Of a stretch of DNA of 7,651 bases, positions 1-6,020 are shown one piece after another. Location of the stretch: the NCBI GenBank assembly GCA_050010455.1, contig JBEKLA010000204.1, positions 1-7,651 of the forward strand, given 5' to 3'. The notes beneath the pieces are model-generated. The model made no database searches. It saw nothing but the letters and a program-made list of their open reading frames with translations, and was not told where the DNA came from. The position numbers and the translations under genes are program-made. Source of the stretch: DATJOQ01 sp050010455 (GTDB lineage: Bacteria; Desulfobacterota; Binatia; Binatales; Binataceae). How positions within the stretch are numbered: position 1 is the stretch's first letter; every line of letters starts with the position of its first letter.

Positions 1-1
1 G

Positions 2-96
2 AAAGCCCTGTCCAAGGCTATCCGGCGAACCTTCGGACGCGATACGGCGATCCAGCGCTGCCAGATTCACAAGGCGCGCAACATTCTGGAGAGACG
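2..96 (+). pseudogene. IS256/Mutator-family transposase internal fragment
   Basis: Frame 2 reads KALSKAIRRTFGRDT followed by AIQRCQIHKARNILER. This matches the part of IS256-family (Mutator-type) DDE transposases just after the second catalytic Asp, including the conserved QRC-x-x-HK-x-RN segment. Those proteins are usually about 400 residues, and only about 31 residues are seen here. The gene enters from outside the window, so its 5' part may lie upstream. The similarity stops after ILER, where family members normally continue with L-P. The frame then runs into GC-rich DNA assigned to the left end of the neighbouring IS110-type element, so it is truncated at the 3' side. The missing 3' half does not reappear on the far side of the IS110 element, so a deletion or rearrangement followed the insertion, or a different order of events occurred. 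Family call is from recalled motifs. Confidence 0.75.
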
Positions 97-120
97 CCCC
101 GCGCGCGGGCGCGCGCCACC

Positions 121-363
121 TTGGATGAAAACGCTTCGCGACGGCGGCGCGGGCCGTTGGTATGGTCTGCCGGGGCGGGTGACCGCCCCGAGGCCGATCC
201 CCCCTTTGGTGTTTTTAGCGAACCCGTGGAGAGACTGGCCCGCGCCGCCCTTTTGGTATCACCGAATGTCGCGGCCGTGAACCACCCTAGGTGGTTGACG
301 GCGAGCACGAATGGCAGGTTCTGCTTCACTGATGCGGCGCTGCGGTCACTCGTCCTTCCCCAG
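121..363 (+). ncRNA. Candidate bridge RNA region of the IS110 element
   Basis: This 5' non-coding stretch has no convincing gene before the transposase start, but it is rich in hairpins. At 141-157 a 5-bp stem closes a 7-base loop. At 171-190 an 8-bp stem CGGGGCGG/CCGCCCCG is capped by the GNRA-type tetraloop GTGA. At 274-302 a 5-bp plus 7-bp stem with one G-G mismatch closes a CTA loop. IS110-subgroup elements are known to encode a structured bridge RNA of roughly 150-250 nt in this position, with internal loops that pair to target and donor DNA. The location, size and structure fit. I did not identify the guide loops or a promoter. The frame from 121 is open through here but encodes nothing recognisable. 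Confidence 0.4.
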
Positions 364-365
364 AT

Positions 366-370
366 GGAGG
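366..370 (+). promoter_or_regulatory. Shine-Dalgarno site fixing the IS110 transposase start
   Basis: GGAGG lies 5 bases before the ATG at 376. This favours 376 over the in-frame ATG at 364, whose own codons overlap this site. Confidence 0.6.
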
Positions 371-375
371 GTTGG

Positions 376-1630
376 ATGGAAGTGTTGGTTGCAAGGTGTG
401 CCGGCCTCGATGTGCATCAGGCCGTGATCGTTGCCTGTGTGCTGATCGCGCAAGCGAACGGCCGCTCGCGCAAGGAACAGGCGGAGTTTTCGAGCACGGC
501 CAGCGGTTTGGCGGGGCTTGCCGCGTGGCTGCGGCAATTCGGCGTCAGCCATGTCGGCATAGAGGCCACGGGGGTCTACTGGATGCCCGTCTACGCCGCC
601 CTGGAAGCCTGCGGTGGCTTCGAGTTGATCGTTGCCAACGCCCTGCACATCAAGGCGGTGCCGGGGCGCAAGACCGACGTCCGGGATGCCGAGTGGCTGG
701 CGCGACTCATCCGCCATGGCCTGGTGCGCAAGAGCTTTATTCCGGACAAGCCGTTCCGCATCCTGCGCGATCTGTTGCGCTATCGCCGCACGCTGATCGA
801 AACCCAGGCGTCGGAGCGGCGCCGCCTGATCAAGCTCCTGGAAACCGCCGACATCAAGCTGGCCGGCGTCGTCAGCGACATCTTCGGGGTCACCGGGCGG
901 GCCATCCTGCAAGCCCTGATCGCCGGCCAGCAAAGGCGTCGAAGCCATGGCCGATCTGGCGCGCGGCCATTTACGCCGCAAGCGCGCGGCGCTGCGCGAG
1001 GCCCTGGGCGCGGCTCCGCAGGAGCACCAGCGCAAGATGCTGGCCATCCAGTTGACGCGGGTCGAGGCCAGCGAGGCCGACATCGCCAGGCTCGACCAGG
1101 AGATCGACGAGCGCCTGCAGCCTTATGCCACGCAGATGCAATTGCTGATCGGCATCCCCGGCGTCGATCGGGTCGTCGCCGCCACGGTGATTGCCGAACT
1201 CGGCGTCGACCTGTCGAGCTTTCCAAGCGCCGCGCATCTTGCCGCTTGGTCCGGTCTCTGCCCGGGCAACAATCAAAGCGCCGGCAAGCACAAGCCGGCG
1301 CGAGCCCGCAAAGGCAATCCCTACTTGAAGACCGCCTTGTGCAACGCCGCGATCAGCGCTTCGCGCAAGAAAGGCAGCTACTTCAAGAGCAAGTACTACA
1401 AGCTCAAAGGCCGCATCGGTGGCGGCAAGGCGGCCCTGGCCCTCGCCCACAAGCTGTTGGTCAGCATCTATCATATCCTGACCAACGGCACGCCCTACCG
1501 CGATCTCGGCGAGCACTATCTGGACAAACTCAACATCCAACGCACCGCCAACCGCTATGTCCAAAAGCTCAAGAACCTCGGCCTCATCGTCACCATCCAA
1601 GCCCAAGCCCAAGGAGCTGCTCCCTTGTAA
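376..1630 (+). pseudogene. IS110-family DEDD transposase, frameshifted
   Basis: The gene encodes the transposase/recombinase of an IS110-type element, about 417 residues once repaired. The N-terminal RuvC-like DEDD domain is read from 376 (MEVLVARCAGLDVHQ). Its visible acidic residues are D12 (GLDVH), E63 (GIEATGVYW), and D101 and D104 (KTDVRDAEWLA). The C-terminal IS116/IS110/IS902 domain lies in the next frame, from about 932 to the TAA at 1628-1630. It includes GIPGVDRVVAATVIAELG and the serine motif NNQSAGK, with the Ser codon at 1277-1279. The frame changes near 931: frame 1 reads ALIAGQ up to 930, and the continuation KGVEAMADLARGHLRRK is in frame 2. One extra base in CCAGCAAAGG explains it. 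All catalytic residues survive, so the damage looks recent. A sequencing error or programmed frameshifting are alternatives, but I see no classic slippery signal. Confidence 0.85.
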
Positions 1631-1661
1631 TCCAAAGGTTTTTCGGGGATGTTTTCATGGC

Positions 1662-1725
1662 AGGGGGAAGCCTCGCGGCTCCGCCCCTCCCACACCACCG
1701 TACATACGGGTCCGTATACGGCGGT
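1662..1725 (-). ncRNA. Group II intron domains V and VI
   Basis: Domain V is at 1725-1694 on the minus strand. A 9-bp basal helix (ACCGCCGTA with TACGGTGGT, one G-T pair) is followed by a 2-base bulge (TG) on the 3' side and a 4-bp upper helix TACG/CGTA closed by a GACC loop. It totals 32 nt and carries a CGC catalytic triad in the basal strand. Domain VI at 1690-1662 folds as a GGGG/CCCC outer stem and an AGCC/GGCT inner stem with a GCGA tetraloop. I see no A on its 3' side at the usual branch distance of 7-8 nt from the end, so splicing may be hydrolytic or the 3' end may be altered. Confidence 0.8.
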
Positions 1726-1733
1726 TCGATGGA

Positions 1734-2744
1734 TTACGCAGCATTTGGGACGCAGACGGTTGCAAGACCGAGCAATCCGAAGAAGGCATTTGGCAGGGCA
1801 ATGGTGAGCGCGGGGCTGTTGCTGAGCCGCCACGGGCCGTGCGGACTTCCGGCAGTCTTGGCCGCCAAGTCCTTGCTAACGCCGCGGCGGCGCAGTTCCG
1901 CAAAGCGGGTGCGCCCACGTTTCCATTGCTTCCAGGCGATGGCACGCAGCCGTCGCCGGGTCCACTGGTCGAGTTCGCGCAACACTGACGGCGTTTCGCA
2001 GAAGCCGAAGTAGCCGCGCCATCCGATGAGATAGCGCGACAGCGCCTTGGCAATCTGCTCGAGGCTCCGCCCGGTCGTGCGTCGGGTGAGTTCGCGAACT
2101 TTGGCTTTGAAGCGGGCGAGAGCTTGCGGCGCAATACGCCGTCGCGGCCCTTGCCTGTTCACAAAGCTGAAGCCCAGGAACTTCCGTTTGCTCGGTTGGG
2201 CGACCGCGCTCTTCGCCTTGTTGACTTTGAGCTTGAGGCGTTTGGCGAGGAATTGTTCGATGCTGGCCATCACCCGTTCACCGGCCCGATGACTGTGCAC
2301 GTAGATATTGCAGTCGTCGGCATAGCGCACGAAGCGATGACCGCGCTTCTCCAGTTCCTTGTCCAGCACATCCAGCATCAGATTCGACAACAGTGGCGAG
2401 AGCGGGCCGCCTTGCGGCGTCCCCTCGTCCGTCGGACCGACCAGCCCATCCGCCAGCACGCCCGCAGTCAGAAAGCCGCGGATCAACTTCAGGATGCGCT
2501 TGTCGGCCACCCGCTTCGCAACCAACCCCATCAGGATGTCGTGGTTGACCCGGTCAAAGAACTTCTCCAGGTCGATGTCCACAACAACGCCATGGCCGGA
2601 CGCAATCAACTCCTGCGCCCGTGCCACCGCCTGATGTGCCGAGCGCTCCGGCCGAAAGCCGAAGCTCGCCTCGGAAAACGTCGGGTCCCAGTCGGCTTGC
2701 AGCACCTGCATCACCGCCTGCTGGATGAAGCGGTCGAGCACCGT
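1734..2744 (-). pseudogene. ltrA: Group II intron reverse transcriptase/maturase, C-terminal part
   Basis: This is the 3' 337 codons (stop included) of the intron-encoded protein, which helps the intron RNA fold and copies it into DNA. Reading from 2744 it begins TVLDRFIQQAVMQVLQ, followed by SFGFRPERSAHQAV (RT2-type), VVDIDLEKFFDRVNHD (RT3), GTPQGGPLSPLLSN (RT4) and the catalytic RYADDCNIYV (RT5; YADD codons at 2324-2313). The maturase (GIIM) domain follows with YLIGWRGYFGFCETPSV and RRLRAIAWKQWKRGRTR. No HNH endonuclease domain follows before the TAA at 1736-1734. The N-terminal part is at 6020-5653, separated by the serine recombinase element. Joining 2744 to 5655 restores one frame with no stop. 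The open frame extends to 2942 into the inserted element, which is not part of the protein. Alone, this half lacks RT0/RT1 and should be inactive. Confidence 0.92.
2743..2744. other. Left att core dinucleotide (GT) of the recombinase element
   Basis: The plus-strand junction reads gagcacc-GT-ggccacg. Bases to the left belong to the reverse transcriptase gene (codons of TVLDR on the minus strand). Bases to the right belong to no intron sequence. The matching right-hand core is at 5653-5654. Large serine recombinases join sites through a 2-base core, so a duplicated dinucleotide is what the mechanism predicts. Confidence 0.7.
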
Positions 2745-2785
2745 GGCCACGCCCCCGGCGAACTGCACATCGATCCAACCAACCT

Positions 2786-3061
2786 TTGGGATCGGCTGAA
2801 GTCGTCCACCCGTTTCATCCTCTGCGCGGACAGAGGTTCGTCGTTCTGAAGATCCGACGTGTCTCGGGCGTCGAGACGCTGAGCCTGCGCCACGCCGACC
2901 TCGGCTCGTTCGCAATGCCACGTGAATGGACCGACTGGGCACCGCCGGGGGCGCAAGCTTGGACCAACACAGTCCCGCTGCTGATCGATGCTTTCGGCCT
3001 GATCGCCCTGGCTGAACTCGTCGCCTCTCTCATACAAAGCCGATTCGAGGTTGACCGATGA
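2786..3061 (+). CDS. DUF5372-like small protein of the recombinase element
   Basis: This is a 91-residue protein beginning MGSAEVVHPFHPLRGQRF. The HPFHPLRG block at residues 8-15, the run of beta-strand-like sequence after it, and the WTDW motif at residues 48-51 resemble the DUF5372 family as I recall it. Function is unknown. The C-terminal third (PLLIDAFGLIALAELVASLI) looks helical and hydrophobic, but is not a clear membrane segment. It is first in a three-gene, same-strand set, only 41 bases from the left end of the element. The start is uncertain. TTG at 2786 is the first start codon inside the element and has no good Shine-Dalgarno site, while the frame stays open leftward through the att junction. 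With so short a leader, transcription may begin in the host DNA or, in an excised circle, at the right end. The stop overlaps an ATG at 3058, but that frame is not credible. Confidence 0.65.
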   Translation: MGSAEVVHPFHPLRGQRFVVLKIRRVSGVETLSLRHADLGSFAMPREWTDWAPPGAQAWTNTVPLLIDAFGLIALAELVASLIQSRFEVDR

Positions 3062-3103
3062 CTCGGCTTCTGATTCGCTCGGACAGACTTGTGATTCGGT
3101 CCG

Positions 3104-3445
3104 ATGACACTCCAGGATCTTTCCTCGCCCGCCTTGCGCAAACGTCGCCGCCGGCTGATGCGCGACTTGCCGCCGATCGAATACGTCCTGCGTGGCACAT
3201 TGGTCGAGACCTACAAGCGCTGCGGCCGACCGAACTGCCACTGCATCGACGGACCGGGACATGGACCCAAGCGATATCTTTCCGTCAGCCAGCCTGGCGG
3301 GCGCCCGCGCAGGAACTACGTGCCAGAGAATACCCATTTGCAGGTTGCCCAACTGATCGACAACTTTCGCAAGTTGCGCAAAGCGCTCGACGAGATTTGT
3401 GCGATCAATACGGAACTCCTGCGGCGACGCGAGGATCTTGGATAG
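3104..3445 (+). CDS. DUF6788-like zinc-binding small protein of the recombinase element
   Basis: This is a 113-residue basic protein. The N-terminus (LRKRRRRLMRDLPP) is strongly positive. The centre has RGTLVETYKRCGRPNCHC followed by GPGHGPKRY, with Cys40, Cys45, Cys47 and His53 spaced like a small metal-binding site. The C-terminal half (residues about 78-113) is helical, with QVAQLIDNFRKLRKALDEI. This pattern is what I recall for DUF6788, a family of unknown function found beside transposases and recombinases. The basic, probably zinc-binding make-up suggests DNA binding. A role as regulator, accessory or directionality factor for the recombinase is inference only. It starts 42 bases after the upstream gene and ends 118 bases before the recombinase. 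The ATG at 3104 has only a weak ribosome-binding site. Confidence 0.7.
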   Translation: MTLQDLSSPALRKRRRRLMRDLPPIEYVLRGTLVETYKRCGRPNCHCIDGPGHGPKRYLSVSQPGGRPRRNYVPENTHLQVAQLIDNFRKLRKALDEICAINTELLRRREDLG

Positions 3446-3552
3446 ATCATCATGGACGCCGCTCTCGTCGCTTTCGATTTCACCAAGGCGGGCGCCGTCC
3501 TCGCCGACATGATTGCATCCTATCTTGCCGCCGGCGCCCCGCCGTTCGATCC

Positions 3553-3557
3553 GGAGG
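3553..3557 (+). promoter_or_regulatory. Shine-Dalgarno site fixing the recombinase start
   Basis: GGAGG (within GGAGGGG) sits 6 bases before the ATG at 3564. This selects that ATG over the in-frame TTG at 3513, which would add 17 residues of proline- and arginine-rich sequence unlike resolvases. Confidence 0.75.
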
Positions 3558-3563
3558 GGCCAA

Positions 3564-5633
3564 ATGACAACGAGTTCGAAGATCGCCGAGCGACACCTGT
3601 CGCGGCAGGCTTACATCTACATCCGTCAGTCGACGATGGGGCAAGTTCGCTTCAACCAGGAGAGCACGGAGCGTCAGTACAACCTGATGACCAAAGCAGG
3701 GTCGCTCGGCTGGAGGTCGGATCAGATCCGCATTCTCGACCGCGATCTCGGCCAGTCTGGTGCGGCGATGACGAATCGCGAGGACTTCAAGGTCTTGGTC
3801 AGCGACGTGGCAATGGGTCGCGTTGGCGCAATCTTTTCCTTGGAAGCCTCGCGGCTGGCGCGATCGAACCAGGACTGGCATCGCCTTCTCGAACTCTGCG
3901 CAATCACCAGCACGCTCGTGATCGACGAAGATGGCTGTTACGATCCGGCCGAGTTCAACGACTCCCTCGTCTTGGGGTTGAAGGGCACGTTCGCGCAAGC
4001 GGAATTGCACATTATCCGCGCCCGCCTCCATGGCGGTAAACTCAACAAGGCTTCCAAGGGCGAGCTGCGCTTCGCGCTGCCAGTCGGATTTGTCTTCGAG
4101 GACGACAAGATTGTGCTCGATCCAGATCAGGAAGTCCAAGGCGCCGTGCGCACGATCTTCGATTTGTTCAGACGCGAGGGCACGGCTTTTAGCGTCGTCC
4201 GCCGCTTCAACGAACTTGGTCTGCGCTTCCCCCGTCGCGCGTACGGCGGCGCGTGGAATGGCAAGCTCCTGTGGGGCCGGCTGACCCATTCGCGAGTACT
4301 CGGCATCCTCGCCAATCCGTCGTACGCCGGCACCTATGTATTCGGGCGATATCAATCGTCGAAAGAGGTGGGGCCCTCCGGCGAAATCCGCACGCGATCG
4401 CGCTTGATGCCGCAGGATGCCTGGCGCATTGCGATCCCCAACCACCACGAAGGCTATATCTCCGCGGATCAGTTCGCTGCCAACCGCGAGCGTCTGACCG
4501 CCAATCGGACCAATGCCGAAGGTCTCGCCAGTGCCGTACGCGAAGGCCTCTGCCTCTTGCAAGGCTTGCTCCTCTGCGGGGTTTGCGGGCGCCGCCTCGG
4601 GGTCCGCTATACGGGCAATGGCGGCGTCTACCCGATATACCAATGCGTCTGGAAGCACCGAGAGGCTCTGGCCTCCCGCGCCTGTCTGACTGTGCCGGCG
4701 GTGCCGCTAGACGAGGCTGTCACCGGACGCTTGGTCGGCGCGATTACGCCGGTGACGATCGAACTCGCGCTAGCGGCGCTGACCAGCCTGGAAGAGCGGG
4801 ATCGCGAAATCGGCGCACAATGGCGAATGCGGATCGAGCGCGCCCGCTATGATGCCGATCTCGCGGAACGGCGTTACGAGGCGGTCGATCCTGCCAACCG
4901 GTTGATCGCAGCGACGCTCGAAACACGCTGGAACGACGCCATGCTGCGCCTGCACGATCTCGAAGCCGAACTGACCGCCTTCGAGCAAAAAACCATGCGA
5001 ACCGTCACCGCCGAGCAAAAGCGGCAGATTCTTGGGCTGGCAAGGGATTTTTCTCGCCTATGGTCGGCCCCGACCACCACGCCGCGCGATCGCAAGCGCA
5101 TTCTGCGTTTATTGGTGCGCGACATCACCGTGGTGAAGGGGCCAGAGCCGAAGATCGTCAGGTTGCATGTTCGCTGGCAGGGCGGCGAAACCGAAACACT
5201 GAAACTCCAACTCCCGCAGAACAGAGCTGACGCGATCCGCTATCCCGACGCATTCGTTGAACGTATTCGACAGTTGGCGGTCGACCATCATGACGATGAA
5301 ATCATCACCCTGCTGGGCAGCGAAGGCTACAAGTGCTCAACGAGCGGAACGCCGATCACGCTGGGCACCGTCAAGTGGCTGCGTTACAAATACCGCATCC
5401 CGGCTCCCAGGCCTCCCTCGGGAACTATGACCGTTTGTCAGGTCCGTGAAAAATATGGCGTCAGTCTCTGGGTCGTTCACTACTGGATTGAACGCGGCAT
5501 CGTCTCGGCAGGACAACGCAAGCCGAATGCCCCATACGCGATCACCATCGACAGCAAAACGGATCAACGCCTCTCTGAATGGATCGCGAACTCGGCCCAT
5601 CTTCGTCTCTCAACCCCAACGCAAGCTGCATGA
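3564..5633 (+). CDS. Large serine recombinase (site-specific integrase/excisionase)
   Basis: This 689-residue protein carries out DNA cutting and rejoining through a phosphoserine link. The resolvase catalytic domain (about 10-155) has YIYIRQS with Ser23 as nucleophile, then SLEASRLARSNQDW with the conserved arginines, and the long helix near ALHIIRARLHGGK-type sequence (ELHIIRARL). The recombinase domain (about 170-270) contains FDLFRREGTAFSVVRRFNE and ILANPSYAGTYVFGRY. The zinc ribbon has C338, C341, C361 and C374 (LCGVCGRRL…YQC…C). A charged coiled coil follows at about 404-480. The tail (about 575-689) has two helix-turn-helix-like segments: LGTVKWLRYKYRIP, then MTVCQVREKYGVSLWVVHYW at 622-641. 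Length and domain order match phage-type large serine recombinases apart from the extra HTH tail. No stop or frameshift is seen, so it is probably functional and most likely inserted its own element. Confidence 0.93.
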   Translation: MTTSSKIAERHLSRQAYIYIRQSTMGQVRFNQESTERQYNLMTKAGSLGWRSDQIRILDRDLGQSGAAMTNREDFKVLVSDVAMGRVGAIFSLEASRLARSNQDWHRLLELCAITSTLVIDEDGCYDPAEFNDSLVLGLKGTFAQAELHIIRARLHGGKLNKASKGELRFALPVGFVFEDDKIVLDPDQEVQGAVRTIFDLFRREGTAFSVVRRFNELGLRFPRRAYGGAWNGKLLWGRLTHSRVLGILANPSYAGTYVFGRYQSSKEVGPSGEIRTRSRLMPQDAWRIAIPNHHEGYISADQFAANRERLTANRTNAEGLASAVREGLCLLQGLLLCGVCGRRLGVRYTGNGGVYPIYQCVWKHREALASRACLTVPAVPLDEAVTGRLVGAITPVTIELALAALTSLEERDREIGAQWRMRIERARYDADLAERRYEAVDPANRLIAATLETRWNDAMLRLHDLEAELTAFEQKTMRTVTAEQKRQILGLARDFSRLWSAPTTTPRDRKRILRLLVRDITVVKGPEPKIVRLHVRWQGGETETLKLQLPQNRADAIRYPDAFVERIRQLAVDHHDDEIITLLGSEGYKCSTSGTPITLGTVKWLRYKYRIPAPRPPSGTMTVCQVREKYGVSLWVVHYWIERGIVSAGQRKPNAPYAITIDSKTDQRLSEWIANSAHLRLSTPTQAA

Positions 5634-5636
5634 GGT

Positions 5637-5645
5637 GCATTATGC
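5637..5645. repeat. Short inverted repeat beside the right att core
   Basis: GCAT-T-ATGC is a perfect 4-bp palindrome, 8 bases from the core GT at 5653-5654. TGCAT also occurs as a direct repeat at 5627-5631 and 5636-5640. It may be part of the recombinase half-site in attP. This is suggestive only, given its length. Confidence 0.3.
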
Positions 5646-5652
5646 CTGCCGT

Positions 5653-5654
5653 GT
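5653..5654. other. Right att core dinucleotide (GT) of the recombinase element
   Basis: The plus strand reads cctgccGT-GT-cggaatgcc. The second GT (5653-5654) is assigned as the core copy, because an empty site with a single GT restores the reverse transcriptase reading frame, whereas two GTs would shift it. The empty site is gagcacc-GT-cggaatg and the circle junction is ctgccGT-GT-ggccac, or one GT shorter depending on which copy is counted. Confidence 0.65.
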
Positions 5655-6020
5655 CGGAATGCCGAGCGATCGTGTGCCGCCCGAAGCCTTCGGTATCTCG
5701 ACCCGCCGCACTGGCTGCGGCTGGTAGGTGCCCTCAAGCAGCTGCGCCCGAATCGTAGGCCAGTGCTCCTTCAGGTAAGCAGCCAGGCCCTCGACGTTCA
5801 TGCCGTCGATGCCTGCTGCTCCTTTGTTGCGCTTAACTCGCGCCAACGCTTTCTTCAGATTATCACGCTCGACAATTGCTTCCATCGACGGCCAACCCGC
5901 CGCCGGGCCTTCGAGGCTGGCTTTCGCCGCACTGGTTTCGATCTCTCGGGCGGCGGCGTTTCGGGCTTCACCCGTCACTCCGGTTCCCGAGTTCAGCTCG
6001 ACCTGATTCTTCTGTCGCAT
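5653..6020 (-). pseudogene. ltrA: Group II intron reverse transcriptase, N-terminal part
   Basis: This is the 5' piece of the intron-encoded reverse transcriptase split by the recombinase element. It begins MRQKNQVELNSGTG at the ATG 6020-6018. A GTG at 6056-6054 would add 12 residues and cannot be excluded. The RT0 region is visible as ERDNLKKALARVKRNKGAAG followed by IDGM, then LLEGTYQPQPVRRVEIPKAS and GGTRSLGIPT. After GIPT, family members continue with VLDRFIQQ, which is exactly what begins at 2741 on the same strand. Here the frame instead runs into the element and stops 4 codons later at 5642-5640 (RQA, stop). With the other half the protein is 458 residues, a normal length for this type. 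This piece has none of the catalytic aspartates and should be inactive. Confidence 0.9.

Larger units (their letters stand above)
97..1656 (+). mobile_element. IS110-family insertion sequence (boundaries approximate)
   Basis: The unit holds one DEDD-type transposase gene, a long non-coding left side of about 270 bases and a short right side of about 25-35 bases after the stop codon. I see no terminal inverted repeats. That arrangement fits the IS110 subgroup, where a guide (bridge) RNA lies upstream of the transposase; in the IS1111 subgroup the long non-coding side is downstream. The left limit is where IS256 similarity ends (about 96). The right limit is where group II intron sequence begins (about 1657). 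Neither was set by an aligned empty site, so each could be off by tens of bases. The two flanks differ (IS256 gene on the left, intron on the right), so no clean target can be rebuilt from this window. Confidence 0.6.
2745..5652 (+). mobile_element. 2.9-kb serine-recombinase mobile element (three genes)
   Basis: The element is defined by rebuilding its target: removing these 2908 bases plus one GT rejoins the split group II reverse transcriptase in frame as GIPTVLDRF. It has no long terminal inverted repeats and no multi-base target duplication, only the duplicated GT, as expected for serine-recombinase integration. Three co-directional genes fill it: a DUF5372-like protein (2786-3061), a DUF6788-like protein (3104-3445) and a large serine recombinase (3564-5633). 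The recombinase stops 19 bases before the right end. The two small genes have no known function to my knowledge, but I recall such families near recombinases and transposases. No cargo such as resistance genes is seen. Confidence 0.85.

Noticed and set aside
101..118. GC-alternating palindrome (GCGCGC-GGGC-GCGCGC)
   Set aside because: It could be an IS end structure, but such simple GC repeats arise easily in this base composition, so it is not called as a feature.
971..1612. A 213-codon minus-strand frame over the IS110 C-terminal region
   Set aside because: It is antisense to conserved transposase motifs and has no family resemblance.
1612..1650. Possible terminator after the IS110 transposase (GGAG/CTCC stem then TTTTT)
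   Set aside because: The stem is only 4 bp and lies about 17 bases from the T run, too weak to call.
121..2013. A single 630-codon open frame on the plus strand
   Set aside because: Only its middle part (376-930) is the IS110 transposase. The start covers the structured non-coding region, and everything after about 931 is out-of-frame low-complexity sequence that runs into the intron on the opposite strand.
2124..2849. A 241-codon plus-strand frame over the reverse transcriptase
   Set aside because: It is antisense to RT motifs including YADD and is therefore a shadow.
3452..4039. Plus-strand frame starting MDAALVAFDFTKAG between the DUF6788-like gene and the recombinase
   Set aside because: Most of it overlaps the recombinase in another frame and looks like frame shadow. 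The first 37 codons before the overlap could be a short leader or a broken gene, but nothing supports that.
3480..4658. A 392-codon open frame on the minus strand
   Set aside because: It is entirely antisense to the well-supported serine recombinase. High GC makes long antisense frames common and it has no recognisable motif.
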